A stretch of 31,853 nucleotides of DNA, taken from JBNARI01 sp049718765 (GTDB lineage Bacteria; Bacillota; Sulfobacillia; DUMF01). Of this stretch, positions 16,055 through 25,296 are shown piece by piece. The number at the start of each line of letters is the position of its first letter. Position 1 is the first letter of the stretch. Made by a program: the position numbers and the translations under genes. The notes below the pieces were generated by a model. It did no database searches. It saw only the letters and a program-made list of their open reading frames with translations, and was not told where the DNA came from. The stretch covers positions 1 to 31,853 of the forward strand of contig JBNARI010000023.1 of assembly GCA_049718765.1 (NCBI GenBank), given 5' to 3'.

Positions 16055-16987
16055 CTAAAAGTACAGGTGGGGACTGACCAGGAAACTGAACAGCTCCGGG
16101 TGGGAACAGCACCTGGAGTAGAGTGACTGGTTTCTTCCTGTAACAAGTCCGTTCAGTAAGAGGGACAAGCCAGCTTCCCGTGCCAGTTCCAAGGGGGTAA
16201 GCCATCTCGGTTCGGGTATTCTGTGATACCTGAGATTAGGAGCGAGGTTAACTAGGGAGCCCGCCAGGGTTAGGCTGCTCGGTTTTGCGTCACACAAGTC
16301 GGAGGATTGACTGAGCTTCGCGTAGTAGGCTGCTCCTGCAAGCTCGCGGAAGGGTGCGTAGTGGGAAAGGAAGTGTGTTTCCACCAGATTAGCCATGACC
16401 AAAGGTCCATTGCCCACGTTGACAGTCACGTGACCGTAGCCTGGTGGTACCACTACGATATCCCCTTGGTTGGCAGGCACTGCCACGAAATCGCTGACGA
16501 CGTCAGGGCGTCCCTGCACAGGCTTTTGAAGCAGGTAAAGTGCCGTGCCGTACAGCACCTGATACACCTCAGGGTAAGTTACTCCGGGTGCAGCCTCTGC
16601 GTGGTAGTGACCATAGGTCTTGTTGAATTGGGAACCCAGCCTCATGGGCTCAAGGATTGTGATGTCGAATCTCAGGCTGAGTTGGTTGAAAAGGTGCTCA
16701 TGCTGGGGACAGCACAGGCCTCTGTAAATCCAGTACGCTACCAGGCATCCGTCCAGGGAGCGCTTGTCCTCGCTGGTGAGTACGTCACTGAGGTCAGCTA
16801 CGGTCCTCACCTGAGAGGGCTCTAGTTCTTTGGGGTACTTGCCGTCTCGAGCAAGAAGGGGCGGGCGGTTTCCTGCACTTGTCCCATGCACAAGCGCTGG
16901 CTTGCGAGTGCAGTCAATGAGTAGGGGCATCCCGCAAAGAGGGACTGGCAAGAGCTGGCGATCTTCAGGATGGGCCCAGGATTCCAA
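16055..16987 (-). CDS. cupin-type phosphoglucose isomerase with N- and C-terminal extensions
   Basis: The middle of this 310-residue protein is a cupin-type glucose-6-phosphate isomerase domain (about 85-225), the metal-dependent family known from archaea and some bacteria. The metal-ligand pattern is present: H127 and H129 (YGHYH), E140 (YPEVYQVLYG) and H186 (VVVPPGYGHVTVN). Archaeal single-domain enzymes have about 190 residues, so there are roughly 80 extra residues at each end, with no motif I recognise. The TTG start at 16987 is supported by GGGAGG eight bases upstream. It converges on the formimino operon and shows no sign of co-regulation with it. It could serve glycolysis, gluconeogenesis or the sugar-nucleotide supply for the surface locus. 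Confidence 0.82.
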   Translation of the reverse strand: MESWAHPEDRQLLPVPLCGMPLLIDCTRKPALVHGTSAGNRPPLLARDGKYPKELEPSQVRTVADLSDVLTSEDKRSLDGCLVAYWIYRGLCCPQHEHLFNQLSLRFDITILEPMRLGSQFNKTYGHYHAEAAPGVTYPEVYQVLYGTALYLLQKPVQGRPDVVSDFVAVPANQGDIVVVPPGYGHVTVNVGNGPLVMANLVETHFLSHYAPFRELAGAAYYAKLSQSSDLCDAKPSSLTLAGSLVNLAPNLRYHRIPEPRWLTPLELAREAGLSLLLNGLVTGRNQSLYSRCCSHPELFSFLVSPHLYF

Positions 16988-17136
16988 CGATATCGCCTCC
17001 CGGCCGCGTCAGCAAAGCTGGCTAGGGGTTTGCCTCTACAGTCGTGATCAAGAACTAGACGCCGCAACCCTTCTGAAGCCACAAAAAGCTCCGCGTGCAT
17101 GCCTTGAACCAGTGTCAACGCGGGGCCGAAAGGTAA

Positions 17137-17169
17137 TTCTGAGTGAGGATAGTTCTACCTGACTCAGAA
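17137..17169. terminator. possible weak terminator hairpin after the SEC-C gene
   Basis: TTCTGAGT (17137-17144) and ACTCAGAA (17162-17169) form a perfect 8-base inverted repeat with a 17-base loop, about 40 bases past the stop of the minus-strand gene. On the minus strand the run of T residues comes before the stem rather than after it, so terminator function is doubtful. Confidence 0.3.
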
Positions 17170-17210
17170 AAATCCTCCAGGTGACCAAAGGCAGATTCTG
17201 CGAGACAAGA

Positions 17211-19133
17211 TCACATGCCTAGCTTTTCCTTGAGCTTGTTCAGTTTCCTACGGTAGCGCCGAGCTTTCCGGGAATCGCCAACTGCTTCCATGACCGTAAT
17301 GAGGTCTTCCAGGGCTGTAACCAGGTAGCGGGGGTTACGGGTTGACAGTACGGCATCTAGGTTGTCTTTTGCGGCGAGGAACGCGTGCGCTGGATACCCT
17401 TGCTTACACAGTTCTTCCACCACGAACGACCGATTCTCTAGTTCAACTAAGACGTCGTTATCAGGGAGGCCGATTTCTTTGGATGGGTCCTCAAACCGAC
17501 CTGTTCGCATCAGGTAGTTGGGGACTGTCTCATGGGTCCAAGTCTTCAAGGAAGGCTGGTACCTGGCGTGTCGGGCTATGGATGCCACGAAAGGCAGCGG
17601 CCAATCTGGATCACTGCCGCAACACTTCTTGAACTTGCGTTGACTTCCGCAAGGGCAGGGGTCGTTTCTGGACAGCCTCCTGGTCAGCGCAGCCTCAGAA
17701 AGACTGCCTGTTGCAGCCTTAGCGAGGTACTGGAGTTTGGCTTGGAGGGCCACCAGGTCTAGAGGTTCTTTGGCTTGGAGCGCAAGGAACCACATGTCAG
17801 CCAGCACGGCGCCGATCACATGAATGGCCTGATGTTCGACCATTCCTGCTTCCGTGAGGGTCTTTAGGGCTTGGGACGCGGCGGCACCTGCTGGGTTTTG
17901 TGCCTTGATCAAGCTGTCCACAGCCAAGTGGAGGGCAATATGGTTTACGGGATCATCGTCCCCTACCATCAATTCGTCAGTCTCTCGCTGTGATGCTCCC
18001 AGCCAAACGTGGTCAAAGAACCGATGAGACTCGATTGCGGGAATCAGCTTTCTGTCTCGTTTGGTCAGTGGCTTACCGAACAAGTAGTTGTGCGTAACTC
18101 TGAACACGTTTTGTCTGACCCAGAGATTGGGGTACCCGAAAAGTGGAGTAGTACCGCCAGTAATTTTGTGGAGCGACGACTCAAACCAATCCATAGCGCC
18201 TGGCGTCCCATGCCAGAAAGGACCATAGATCCCTGCATATACCATAGCTTCGTCGTTGTGACCTAGTTCCCAGTACTCGGGCAGGCGTTTGGGCGTGTGC
18301 AGTTGGCCCGTGAGATAACCTGGCACGTATGCGTTCTGATAAAACGCCCGCAGTACTGCGCGCTGAGCAATAGCTTCGTCTTTGGACTCCAGAAAAGCCA
18401 TCAGAGCCTGAGTGTACCTCCATATTGCTGACGGCTCATCGCTGGATTGGAGGAGGTGCTTGGCTTTGTCATACTGTTTAAGTCTCAGGTAGTTTGAGAG
18501 CAACACATACCTGACTCCTTGGTTGTCCCCTGGGTTGAGGCTCAGCAGTTCTTCTAGCTCTGGGACAGCTGCGTTATGCATACCCAGTTCTGCAAGGGCC
18601 AGCGCCCTCGCAAACCTCACTCTGAAGTAGGGCCTGGCTAGGACTGTGTCCCAAGAGAGTTCCCGGAGTAGTCCCAGTTGCCTGAGCTCTTCCACGTAGG
18701 CTTCCGCTGCCGTTACTCCCTGCTCGAGCAGTTCTAGCTTGAGATGAGGGTCCTTTGTGTCCTGGGCCATGACCACGTAGGCGTCTGCGCAATTAGGATA
18801 TACCGAAAGGGCCTCGTTGGCGTAGGAAACTCGTTTCTTCTTCGTGGCTGTGACACCCTTATACACTAGGAGCTGTGCTTTTTCGAAGGCATGGGTTGGA
18901 GTGTAGTCAAGTTCGAGCTGTCCTTGCCCAACCGTGCGCAGGTAGTTGTTGAGTTCCTCTATAGAAGCAAATCGTTTGCCGCATGTGCTCAGGTGCCTTG
19001 AAATGTAAAACATTTGCCTCTCAGCAGGGGAAATACGGATGAATCCCGGCGTTGGATGGAGCAGGCGAGGGCCAATGCCTGGTTCCCCTTCTCTTTCTCT
19101 GGAGCCAGCGGTATCTTTGGTCTCGTCGATCAT
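17211..19133 (-). CDS. TPR-repeat protein with DUF1841-like region and SEC-C zinc motif
   Basis: This 640-residue soluble protein has no signal peptide. The N-terminal half (about 70-300) is helical and repeat-like (PELEELLSLNPGDNQGVRYVLLSNYLRLKQYDKAK), as in TPR or ST7-like proteins. A central part contains an HIALHLAVDSLI ... HQAIHVIGAVLADMW pattern that resembles DUF1841. The SEC-C motif RNDPCPCGSQRKFKKCCG (about 489-506) has the CxC...CC zinc ligands found at the tail of SecA and in many uncharacterised proteins. The C-terminus is a Lys/Arg-rich coil. The ATG at 19133, ten bases after AGGAGG, is favoured over the frame start at 19199. The function is unknown; SEC-C suggests binding of a protein or ribosome partner. 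Confidence 0.85.
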   Translation of the reverse strand: MIDETKDTAGSREREGEPGIGPRLLHPTPGFIRISPAERQMFYISRHLSTCGKRFASIEELNNYLRTVGQGQLELDYTPTHAFEKAQLLVYKGVTATKKKRVSYANEALSVYPNCADAYVVMAQDTKDPHLKLELLEQGVTAAEAYVEELRQLGLLRELSWDTVLARPYFRVRFARALALAELGMHNAAVPELEELLSLNPGDNQGVRYVLLSNYLRLKQYDKAKHLLQSSDEPSAIWRYTQALMAFLESKDEAIAQRAVLRAFYQNAYVPGYLTGQLHTPKRLPEYWELGHNDEAMVYAGIYGPFWHGTPGAMDWFESSLHKITGGTTPLFGYPNLWVRQNVFRVTHNYLFGKPLTKRDRKLIPAIESHRFFDHVWLGASQRETDELMVGDDDPVNHIALHLAVDSLIKAQNPAGAAASQALKTLTEAGMVEHQAIHVIGAVLADMWFLALQAKEPLDLVALQAKLQYLAKAATGSLSEAALTRRLSRNDPCPCGSQRKFKKCCGSDPDWPLPFVASIARHARYQPSLKTWTHETVPNYLMRTGRFEDPSKEIGLPDNDVLVELENRSFVVEELCKQGYPAHAFLAAKDNLDAVLSTRNPRYLVTALEDLITVMEAVGDSRKARRYRRKLNKLKEKLGM

Positions 19134-19419
19134 TGCTGTGTAACCTCCTGATGGTCTCTGCTGGCAATGATACCGAACATTTGCCCTACCTGCAACCACA
19201 ACGTGAAGGATGGAAGAAGTGCTACCCGCCAGTAGTCAGCTTGCGACTTGAGAGATGTTGGCTGTCGGCCATGCTGAGGAGTAATCAGAGAACCTGGCTT
19301 GGTCTTTCTGGCTGGTGCTGGAACGTGTAATCGAAGAAGCGAAAAAAGGAGGAATTGCCCAATCTGGCGTAGTACAATAATAAGTGGTTTCCAAATTCAA
19401 GGGAAAGGAGGTGTGAAGG

Positions 19420-21222
19420 ATGAGATACCAGAAGATGAGGAGGCTGGCTGGCAACCTGTGCCTGTTCCTGATGGCATCCATGATCTTGCTGGCAGTAGCG
19501 ATGCTGGGGGGGCCGTGCGTAGCGTTGGCGCAGCAGGTAGATAAGATTGGAACTGCGACTGTAACCTACGTTGACGTCTCCGGTGATGGGAGCCAGCAAC
19601 CTTGGACCATATCGTTTGTTCTGACCCCAGATACTGACATCTCGTACGCGAGTCTGCTGATCAACATTGTGGTATACGAAAAATACGATGAAACAACAAG
19701 TAGAACCGCACAGTACGTATACCAAGATGTGTACGGCCAACTGGAGGCAGGGACCGCTATTAGTGTGGTATACGGCAACGTCTATGAAGCGCAGCAAGGG
19801 TTCCCTATGCCCAGCCCGCTGGAAGCACTGCCAGAACGCGTCTCCATAACTGGACAAGTGTACAAGAGCGTGTACATCACTGTAATCCTCAAACCCCCAA
19901 GGCCCAGCGCTGGTGGCGGAGCTGTGGTATCTCCTGGTGTAGTTAGCACTCCAACTGACAGCGGGATCCTCACTGTAGACAAAGCCTCAGGAATTGCCAG
20001 CTTCACCCCAGTGGCTGAGCGCCTGAGTCAGCAGGTCGAGCAGTTTGCAGCCACTGCCCAGCAGACTGGCACAAGGACCTTCAACCTTGTGGATGCACGC
20101 AGTTCGGGCGTGCCAAGGCTTGAGCTTTCCCTGCCATCCGACATACTGGACACCCTCTCCAGGTCTCCAGGAAGCCAGTGGGTTGAGTACATTGGCGCTA
20201 GAGCTCCGGACGTGGAGGTGGAGTTGCCCTTCAAGGAAATACTGGAGCAGGTTGCCGCTTTCGACCGGCCCGAAGTGGTTGGCGGGGCGCTGCCTGCTGG
20301 AGGAGCCGCGGGCTTGAGAGTGGTGCTCGCTGCTACCGACGAAGCTGAGTCCTCTAATGTGCTGCGCAATGCGCCTCCAGAAGCTGGGTCCCAGGTAGCA
20401 TCGAGGGTGTACGACCTTGAGCTTCACGTGACCAGGTTCGGCCAGACAGTGGGCCGGATAACCACCCTGGAAAGGCCAATGGTGGCCAGGTTTGGTTACA
20501 GCGTTGAGCCGGGCCTCAACGAAACCCACCTCACGTCCTACAGACTGGTCGATGGCAGGTGGGTACCAACAGGTGGGTGGCCAGTATACAGAGAGCGCAA
20601 GGTATACACGTGGCTTTGGGGAGCAAGCAAGTTCGCCGTCATGGCCTATGACAAGAGCTTTGAGGACGTCAAAGGCCATTGGGCTCAGCAGAACGTCGAG
20701 GTGCTTGCAGGGCGCCGGGTCATCAAGGGCGTGACCGATACCACCTTTGAGCCGGAGAGCCCGGTCACCAGGGCACAGTTCGCGGCGCTCACCGTCAGGC
20801 TACTTGGTTTACCAGAAAGGAAGCCGTCGCAGGCCACATTTGCCGATGTGGCTCAGGACGACTGGTTCTTCGGAGCAGTTGAGACTGCAGCAAGCTTCGG
20901 CATCGTGAGGGGCATGGGCGACGGTACGTTCCGGCCAAACGAGAAGATTACCAGAGAGCAACTAGCGGTGATGGTGGTCAATGCCATGCGAGTTGCGGGT
21001 ATGCCTGGTAGCCTGCAAGGCGGAGAGCTTGAGTCTGTGCTCGGTGCATTTGCAGATGCTGGCCAGCTGTCCAGCTGGGCCAGGGAGCAAGCTGCAATTG
21101 CAGCGAAGCACGGCATTGTAAAGGGGCGGGCACCTGGTACTCTAGAGCCCAGGGCGGATGCCACCCGGGCTGAAGCGTCCACAATGCTGGTGAGGTTGTT
21201 GGCCTACCTCGGCAGGTATTGA
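19420..21222 (+). CDS. secreted S-layer homology (SLH) domain protein
   Basis: This is a 600-residue exported protein. A signal peptide (basic MRYQKMRR, hydrophobic core 14-30) is probably cleaved after VALA at residue 37. Residues 40-400 are of unknown fold, with a Gly/Pro/Ser-rich linker near 165-180. Three SLH domains end the protein: about 413-463 (FEDVKGHWAQQNVE), 473-525 (FADVAQDDWFFGAVE) and 542-596 (FADAGQLSSWAREQ). SLH domains anchor proteins to pyruvylated secondary cell-wall polysaccharide. The ribosome site AAAGGAGGTG before the ATG is near-perfect, which suits high expression. It ends in an intrinsic terminator, so it is its own transcription unit ahead of the polysaccharide genes. 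It is too small for a main S-layer protein but could be a cell-wall or spore-surface protein. Confidence 0.94.
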   Translation: MRYQKMRRLAGNLCLFLMASMILLAVAMLGGPCVALAQQVDKIGTATVTYVDVSGDGSQQPWTISFVLTPDTDISYASLLINIVVYEKYDETTSRTAQYVYQDVYGQLEAGTAISVVYGNVYEAQQGFPMPSPLEALPERVSITGQVYKSVYITVILKPPRPSAGGGAVVSPGVVSTPTDSGILTVDKASGIASFTPVAERLSQQVEQFAATAQQTGTRTFNLVDARSSGVPRLELSLPSDILDTLSRSPGSQWVEYIGARAPDVEVELPFKEILEQVAAFDRPEVVGGALPAGGAAGLRVVLAATDEAESSNVLRNAPPEAGSQVASRVYDLELHVTRFGQTVGRITTLERPMVARFGYSVEPGLNETHLTSYRLVDGRWVPTGGWPVYRERKVYTWLWGASKFAVMAYDKSFEDVKGHWAQQNVEVLAGRRVIKGVTDTTFEPESPVTRAQFAALTVRLLGLPERKPSQATFADVAQDDWFFGAVETAASFGIVRGMGDGTFRPNEKITREQLAVMVVNAMRVAGMPGSLQGGELESVLGAFADAGQLSSWAREQAAIAAKHGIVKGRAPGTLEPRADATRAEASTMLVRLLAYLGRY

Positions 21223-21260
21223 AGTCGGAATTGCTTGGGTACCATAAGAGGGCATGGTGG

Positions 21261-21299
21261 GTGAGGCTGGATCCTTTCAGCCTCACTCCTTTTGTCTTT
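21261..21299 (+). terminator. intrinsic terminator after the SLH gene
   Basis: GTGAGGCTG (21261-21269) and CAGCCTCAC (21278-21286) form a perfect 9-bp stem with an 8-base loop, followed by the T-rich TCCTTTTGTCTTTC. It lies 39 bases after the SLH stop codon. Confidence 0.85.
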
Positions 21300-21352
21300 C
21301 CCCGCTGAAAGGCGTAATTGATCTGTCGGTTTATGAAGGGAAATGGGCTTGC

Positions 21353-24004
21353 TTGTTGCAGGCAAAGCAGGAAGGTGGCTCCTCTGCAGCGAATACTAGG
21401 GGGAACACTATCGAGGTTGGTGGGGAGTGGGCTTTCAGCCAAGTGTCTCGCAGAAGCGACTTGTTGCCAGCACCAGGAATTAATGCTGACCTGTCGAAGA
21501 TTGCAGTTTTAGGGTTGGCAATCTTGATTTCAGCTACGCCGTACCTGCGCGGCTTGTTCTTCGAACCAGACCTCCTGCCGGTGTTAATCTTTTGCACACT
21601 AGTGTTTGCAGTGTACGCCCTCGACGCTCTCACAAGGAAAAGCTGCCTTGAGTTCTGGTGGGGTAATGCCAGAATCAGTCCCCCCTGGAGAGCAGGGCAG
21701 GTGATGGACGTAGCTGCACTCACTGTACCGGTGATGTACTGGCTGTCGTTTGGGTTGGTGGCTGTGGACAAGAGGGCCGCGCTTCTTGCAGCAGTCAGAT
21801 ACACGTGTTTCTGGATGGTCTATAGGTGCGGGGTTTGGAGTGGCAGACTGGGCCAATTGGGCTGGGCCTATGGCTCAATAATGGCTGGGGGGTGCTTGGT
21901 TGCCTGGGTTGGCATATCTGCAGCTGCTGGATTCGCCAAATTCCCGGGAGCTTTCGACGGCGTCCAAATAATGTCAACACTGCAGTACGCCAACGCGCTT
22001 GCAGGCTACATGATGCTTTGTAGCTTTGTGGCCCTGGCAGTGGCTTCTAACAGGCGGCCTGGTGCTGCTTCCACGTTCTTGGGTGTGACTGCGGCTACGT
22101 TGAACTACGTGTTTCTGCTGGTTATGGTGGCCAGCCAATCCAGGGGCGGGTGGTTAGTATTCCCAGTTGCGCTAGTTGCATTCTTGCTCATTGTGCCGCG
22201 CTTCCACCTTCCCAGGGCACTTTATTACACCCTAGTTGGCCTTACTGCTGCCTTGACGGTGACCAGGCCGTTCATGGCGGCTGCTAGGGCCTCGCAAGGG
22301 CGGGTCGCCCTCCGCTACTTCGTCCTAGGCGGTATTGTGGTGTGTGCCCTTAGCGCGGGTTACTCCGTTGTGGCGAGGGCGTTGGAAAGTCTACCTCTCT
22401 CTTTGCGCCACAGGAAGGCCTTGGGGGCACTGGTGGCGGCTTACCTTGGGCTGCTGATGGTGCTTTACATCGCGCTGGGCCTTTCGGGACTGCCGGGTGC
22501 GGAGCGACTTGTGCCCGAGAGTGTGGTGAGGGAGCTGGAAACGCTGCATGCGGGGGCACCGAGCGTGATTTCCCGTGCCGCAATGAACAGGGATGCCCTC
22601 GCCCTTATAGCCTCAAGGCCTTTGCTTGGTGGGGGTGGTGGCGCTTGGAACGCTCTCTACCACACTGTGCAATCCTACCTTTACTGGAGCACCGAGGTTC
22701 ACAACCATTTCTTGCAGATATGGGTGGAAGCTGGAGTAGTGGCCTTTGGAGCTTACCTAGCCCTTTGGGGCGGCCTCATCGGGCTAGCGTTGGTGCTTTT
22801 CAGGTGGTCCCAGGAATGCGGGCTGTTGCTGGAGCACTCCCAGTGGGGTGAGCCAATACTCAGTGGGGCCCGATCAGAAATCAAGCCAATCGTAGATCAC
22901 GTGAGCACCATAACCGGGTTCTGCGGCTTGGTTTGCGCTCTACTGGCACTGGGCATTCACAGCGCCATGGACTTCGACCTTTCATTGCCCGCGTTAGGCA
23001 TCATCGTCTGGTGCGGAGCCGGGCTTGTGAGAGGGGGATTGGAGGGTGCCTGGGAGGCACACCGGAGCTTGGTCCCAGGCTACGTACCACGGTCAGGAAG
23101 CCCCAAAAGGTCGACTGGCTCAAGGACGGCTCGCTTGAGGCCGGGTGGCGCTGCAGCGCACCTTGTGGCGGCTGCTGGGTTGGCAGCTCTCGTCTCCGTG
23201 TTGTGCTGGAGGCTGTTCTTGGGCGGGTCAGTAGGCGCCGCTGGTGCAAGGGCTCTGCTAAAGCACAACTTTGACCTTGCTGAGAAAGCCTTTTTCGAGG
23301 CGATCAGGCTGGATCCTTGGAAGGCATCGTTCAAAATGGACCTCGGTCAGGTGTATACTGCAAAGGGGATACTTTTGGGAAAACAGGAGCTGATTTCCCG
23401 GGGGGTAGAGCTCATTGAAAGCGCAATGTCTACCCAGCCCTTTGATCTTCCTACGCTGATGAAAGCAGTGGATGTGTACACCATGCTTGGCGAGCTCAGC
23501 CGGGCGAGGCAAGTGTCAGAAAGGCTTGTGCAGCTGGTGCCCATGGACTCGAGAAGCTATGAAGTATTTGCAAAGTGTGCAGTGGCAGAAGCCCTGGGGG
23601 CGTACTCGAGCTCTGAGCCTGGTGGCCAAACGCAGGTGAGGTCTATCCTTCAAAGGGTCCTGGGCATACCAGATCAAATAGCAAAGCTCAACCAGGTAAC
23701 AGCTGCTCGCCGCGTGAGATACGGCGTGTCTCAAACGGCAAGGGTAACCCCAGCATTGCGACTTTACCTTGGACAAGCCCAGCTGCTACTTGGGCAATTG
23801 GAAGATGGCCGAGAGAACTTGTTGACAGCGGCACGCAGCGGGGAATTGAGACAAGAGGCAAGCCTGTGGCTTGCGGCAGTGTACACGTTGTCAGGTGACC
23901 AAAGGGCGCTGGATAGCTTGGGGCTGAACCTGAAAGCTGATAAGGCGTTGCTTGAGCAGGTGAACAAGCTTTCGGACGTGTTGAGGAAGGTGAGAGCGCA
24001 GTGA
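21353..24004 (+). CDS. O-antigen ligase/polymerase-like membrane protein with C-terminal TPR region
   Basis: This protein of about 880 residues has two parts. The first 600 or so are a multi-spanning membrane domain with O-antigen ligase/Wzy features: SQSRGGWLVF and, in the large-loop region, STEVHNHFLQIWVEAGVVAFGAYLALWG. After a basic linker and a last membrane helix comes a soluble helical region of TPR type (ARALLKHNFDLAEKAFFEAIRLDP). Such fusions are known among Bacillota surface-polysaccharide polymerases and ligases. The frame is open from 21254, but that start is inside the terminator stem. The TTG at 21353 and the GTG at 21443 are candidates, none with a strong ribosome site, so the N-terminus is uncertain. 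It overlaps the next gene by four bases. Confidence 0.85.
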   Translation: MLQAKQEGGSSAANTRGNTIEVGGEWAFSQVSRRSDLLPAPGINADLSKIAVLGLAILISATPYLRGLFFEPDLLPVLIFCTLVFAVYALDALTRKSCLEFWWGNARISPPWRAGQVMDVAALTVPVMYWLSFGLVAVDKRAALLAAVRYTCFWMVYRCGVWSGRLGQLGWAYGSIMAGGCLVAWVGISAAAGFAKFPGAFDGVQIMSTLQYANALAGYMMLCSFVALAVASNRRPGAASTFLGVTAATLNYVFLLVMVASQSRGGWLVFPVALVAFLLIVPRFHLPRALYYTLVGLTAALTVTRPFMAAARASQGRVALRYFVLGGIVVCALSAGYSVVARALESLPLSLRHRKALGALVAAYLGLLMVLYIALGLSGLPGAERLVPESVVRELETLHAGAPSVISRAAMNRDALALIASRPLLGGGGGAWNALYHTVQSYLYWSTEVHNHFLQIWVEAGVVAFGAYLALWGGLIGLALVLFRWSQECGLLLEHSQWGEPILSGARSEIKPIVDHVSTITGFCGLVCALLALGIHSAMDFDLSLPALGIIVWCGAGLVRGGLEGAWEAHRSLVPGYVPRSGSPKRSTGSRTARLRPGGAAAHLVAAAGLAALVSVLCWRLFLGGSVGAAGARALLKHNFDLAEKAFFEAIRLDPWKASFKMDLGQVYTAKGILLGKQELISRGVELIESAMSTQPFDLPTLMKAVDVYTMLGELSRARQVSERLVQLVPMDSRSYEVFAKCAVAEALGAYSSSEPGGQTQVRSILQRVLGIPDQIAKLNQVTAARRVRYGVSQTARVTPALRLYLGQAQLLLGQLEDGRENLLTAARSGELRQEASLWLAAVYTLSGDQRALDSLGLNLKADKALLEQVNKLSDVLRKVRAQ

Positions 24005-25260
24005 ACGGGGAAAACCTGGTAGTGGAACAGGAAATCGATCTGAGGCAGTACTTGAGAGTGATTTGGAAGTGGCGCTGGGTCATCACCCTGCTCACAGTGA
24101 TGGCGGTGTTAACTGCAGGGGTCTTCAGTTTCCTGATCATGGCGCCGGTGTACGAAGCCAGGGCCACGCTGCTGGTGACCCACGGTTCACAGGAGCAGAG
24201 GATCGTAACCACTGACGGTACGGAGTCAGTGGTGAATGCGGTGTCGCGTCTGCCCATCATGTCCATAAACAGCTACGTGGGTCAACTCAAGAGCCCTTAT
24301 TTCTTGAGCCGAGTGATCAAGGCTGCAAAGCTCGATCCCATAGAGTACACTCCAGAGAAGCTCTTGTCTGCTCTCACCGTGACGACTATGAAGGACACCA
24401 ACCTGATCGAGGTGAAGTTCGAAAACACTGACCCTCAACTGGCTGCTTCAGTTCTCAACACTCTGTGCAAGGAGTTCCTCGCGTTCATAAGCGAGAACGT
24501 AGAAGAGCAGATGGCAAAGTCAGTCAGGTTTCTCGAACAGCAAGAGGCAGTGGTTAGCAAGGACCTCGAGGCTGCAAGGCAAAAGCTGAGAAGCTGGACA
24601 GCAGCAAACAACGCGCTGGAATTGCTTCAGCGCAGGGTACAGAGCCTCAACGACGAAATAGCAAAACAAAGGTCCCAGTTGCTCAGCGCCCAGGTGGAGA
24701 AAGGATTGCTTGAAGCAGGGATTGCAAAGCTCCGCGATGAGCTGGACAAGACCCCCCGCACTCTGGACGGTGTTCCCAACGCTTCCTTTGAGGAGCTCCA
24801 GAAAATGTTGGTTGAAAAGGAAGTGGCCCTTACTGAGAAGGAAGCCGAAATTGGGCTGATTTCCGGGTTCATTGACCAGCTTAGCAAGGACCTGGAGGCG
24901 GCTCAGGGGGAACTGGCCGCCAAGCGGGATGAGTACACGGCTGTACAGAAAGAAGTGGACGAGCTGGAAAGCACGCTCTCACTCATAAAGCAGAAAAGGA
25001 TCCAAACCCAGATGGCAAAGTCGGTGAACCTCGGGGAGACCAACATTTCCCTGGTATCACCAGCGCTGGTGCCGAGCAGACCCGTGAAGCCTAGAAAGGC
25101 CCTGAACATGGCAGTTGCAGGCATACTCGGACTCATGGTTTCTGTGATGCTTGCATTTGTATTGGAGTACCTGGACGACACCATTAAGACAGCGGATGAC
25201 GTTTCCAGAGTGCTTGGCCTTCCGACGCTGGGAAGCATCCCTGTGTTTGGCAAACGTTAA
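24001..25260 (+). CDS. polysaccharide chain-length determinant (Wzz-like)
   Basis: This 419-residue protein has the Wzz architecture: a cytoplasmic N-terminus (EIDLRQYLRVIWKWRW), membrane helix at about 26-48, a long extracytoplasmic coiled coil (about 175-345), a proline-containing PSRPVKPRKALN segment and a second membrane helix (about 367-390). The short cytoplasmic tail contains LEYLDDTIKTADDV, the region through which such proteins activate their BY-kinase. Wzz proteins set polymer length with the polymerase. The kinase domain is not fused here but is encoded by the next gene, the normal arrangement in Bacillota. The GTG start overlaps the upstream stop (GTGA) and follows AGGAAGGTGAG. 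Confidence 0.94.
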   Translation: MNGENLVVEQEIDLRQYLRVIWKWRWVITLLTVMAVLTAGVFSFLIMAPVYEARATLLVTHGSQEQRIVTTDGTESVVNAVSRLPIMSINSYVGQLKSPYFLSRVIKAAKLDPIEYTPEKLLSALTVTTMKDTNLIEVKFENTDPQLAASVLNTLCKEFLAFISENVEEQMAKSVRFLEQQEAVVSKDLEAARQKLRSWTAANNALELLQRRVQSLNDEIAKQRSQLLSAQVEKGLLEAGIAKLRDELDKTPRTLDGVPNASFEELQKMLVEKEVALTEKEAEIGLISGFIDQLSKDLEAAQGELAAKRDEYTAVQKEVDELESTLSLIKQKRIQTQMAKSVNLGETNISLVSPALVPSRPVKPRKALNMAVAGILGLMVSVMLAFVLEYLDDTIKTADDVSRVLGLPTLGSIPVFGKR

Positions 25261-25296
25261 CTGGCAAGAGCACATGACGGAGGAGTGGTTACACAC

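Noticed and set aside
21318..21512. A 64-codon frame at the start of the polymerase gene, with an internal ATG at 21334
   Set aside because: It lacks a ribosome site, is Cys-rich in a non-family way, and overlaps the better-supported polymerase frame.
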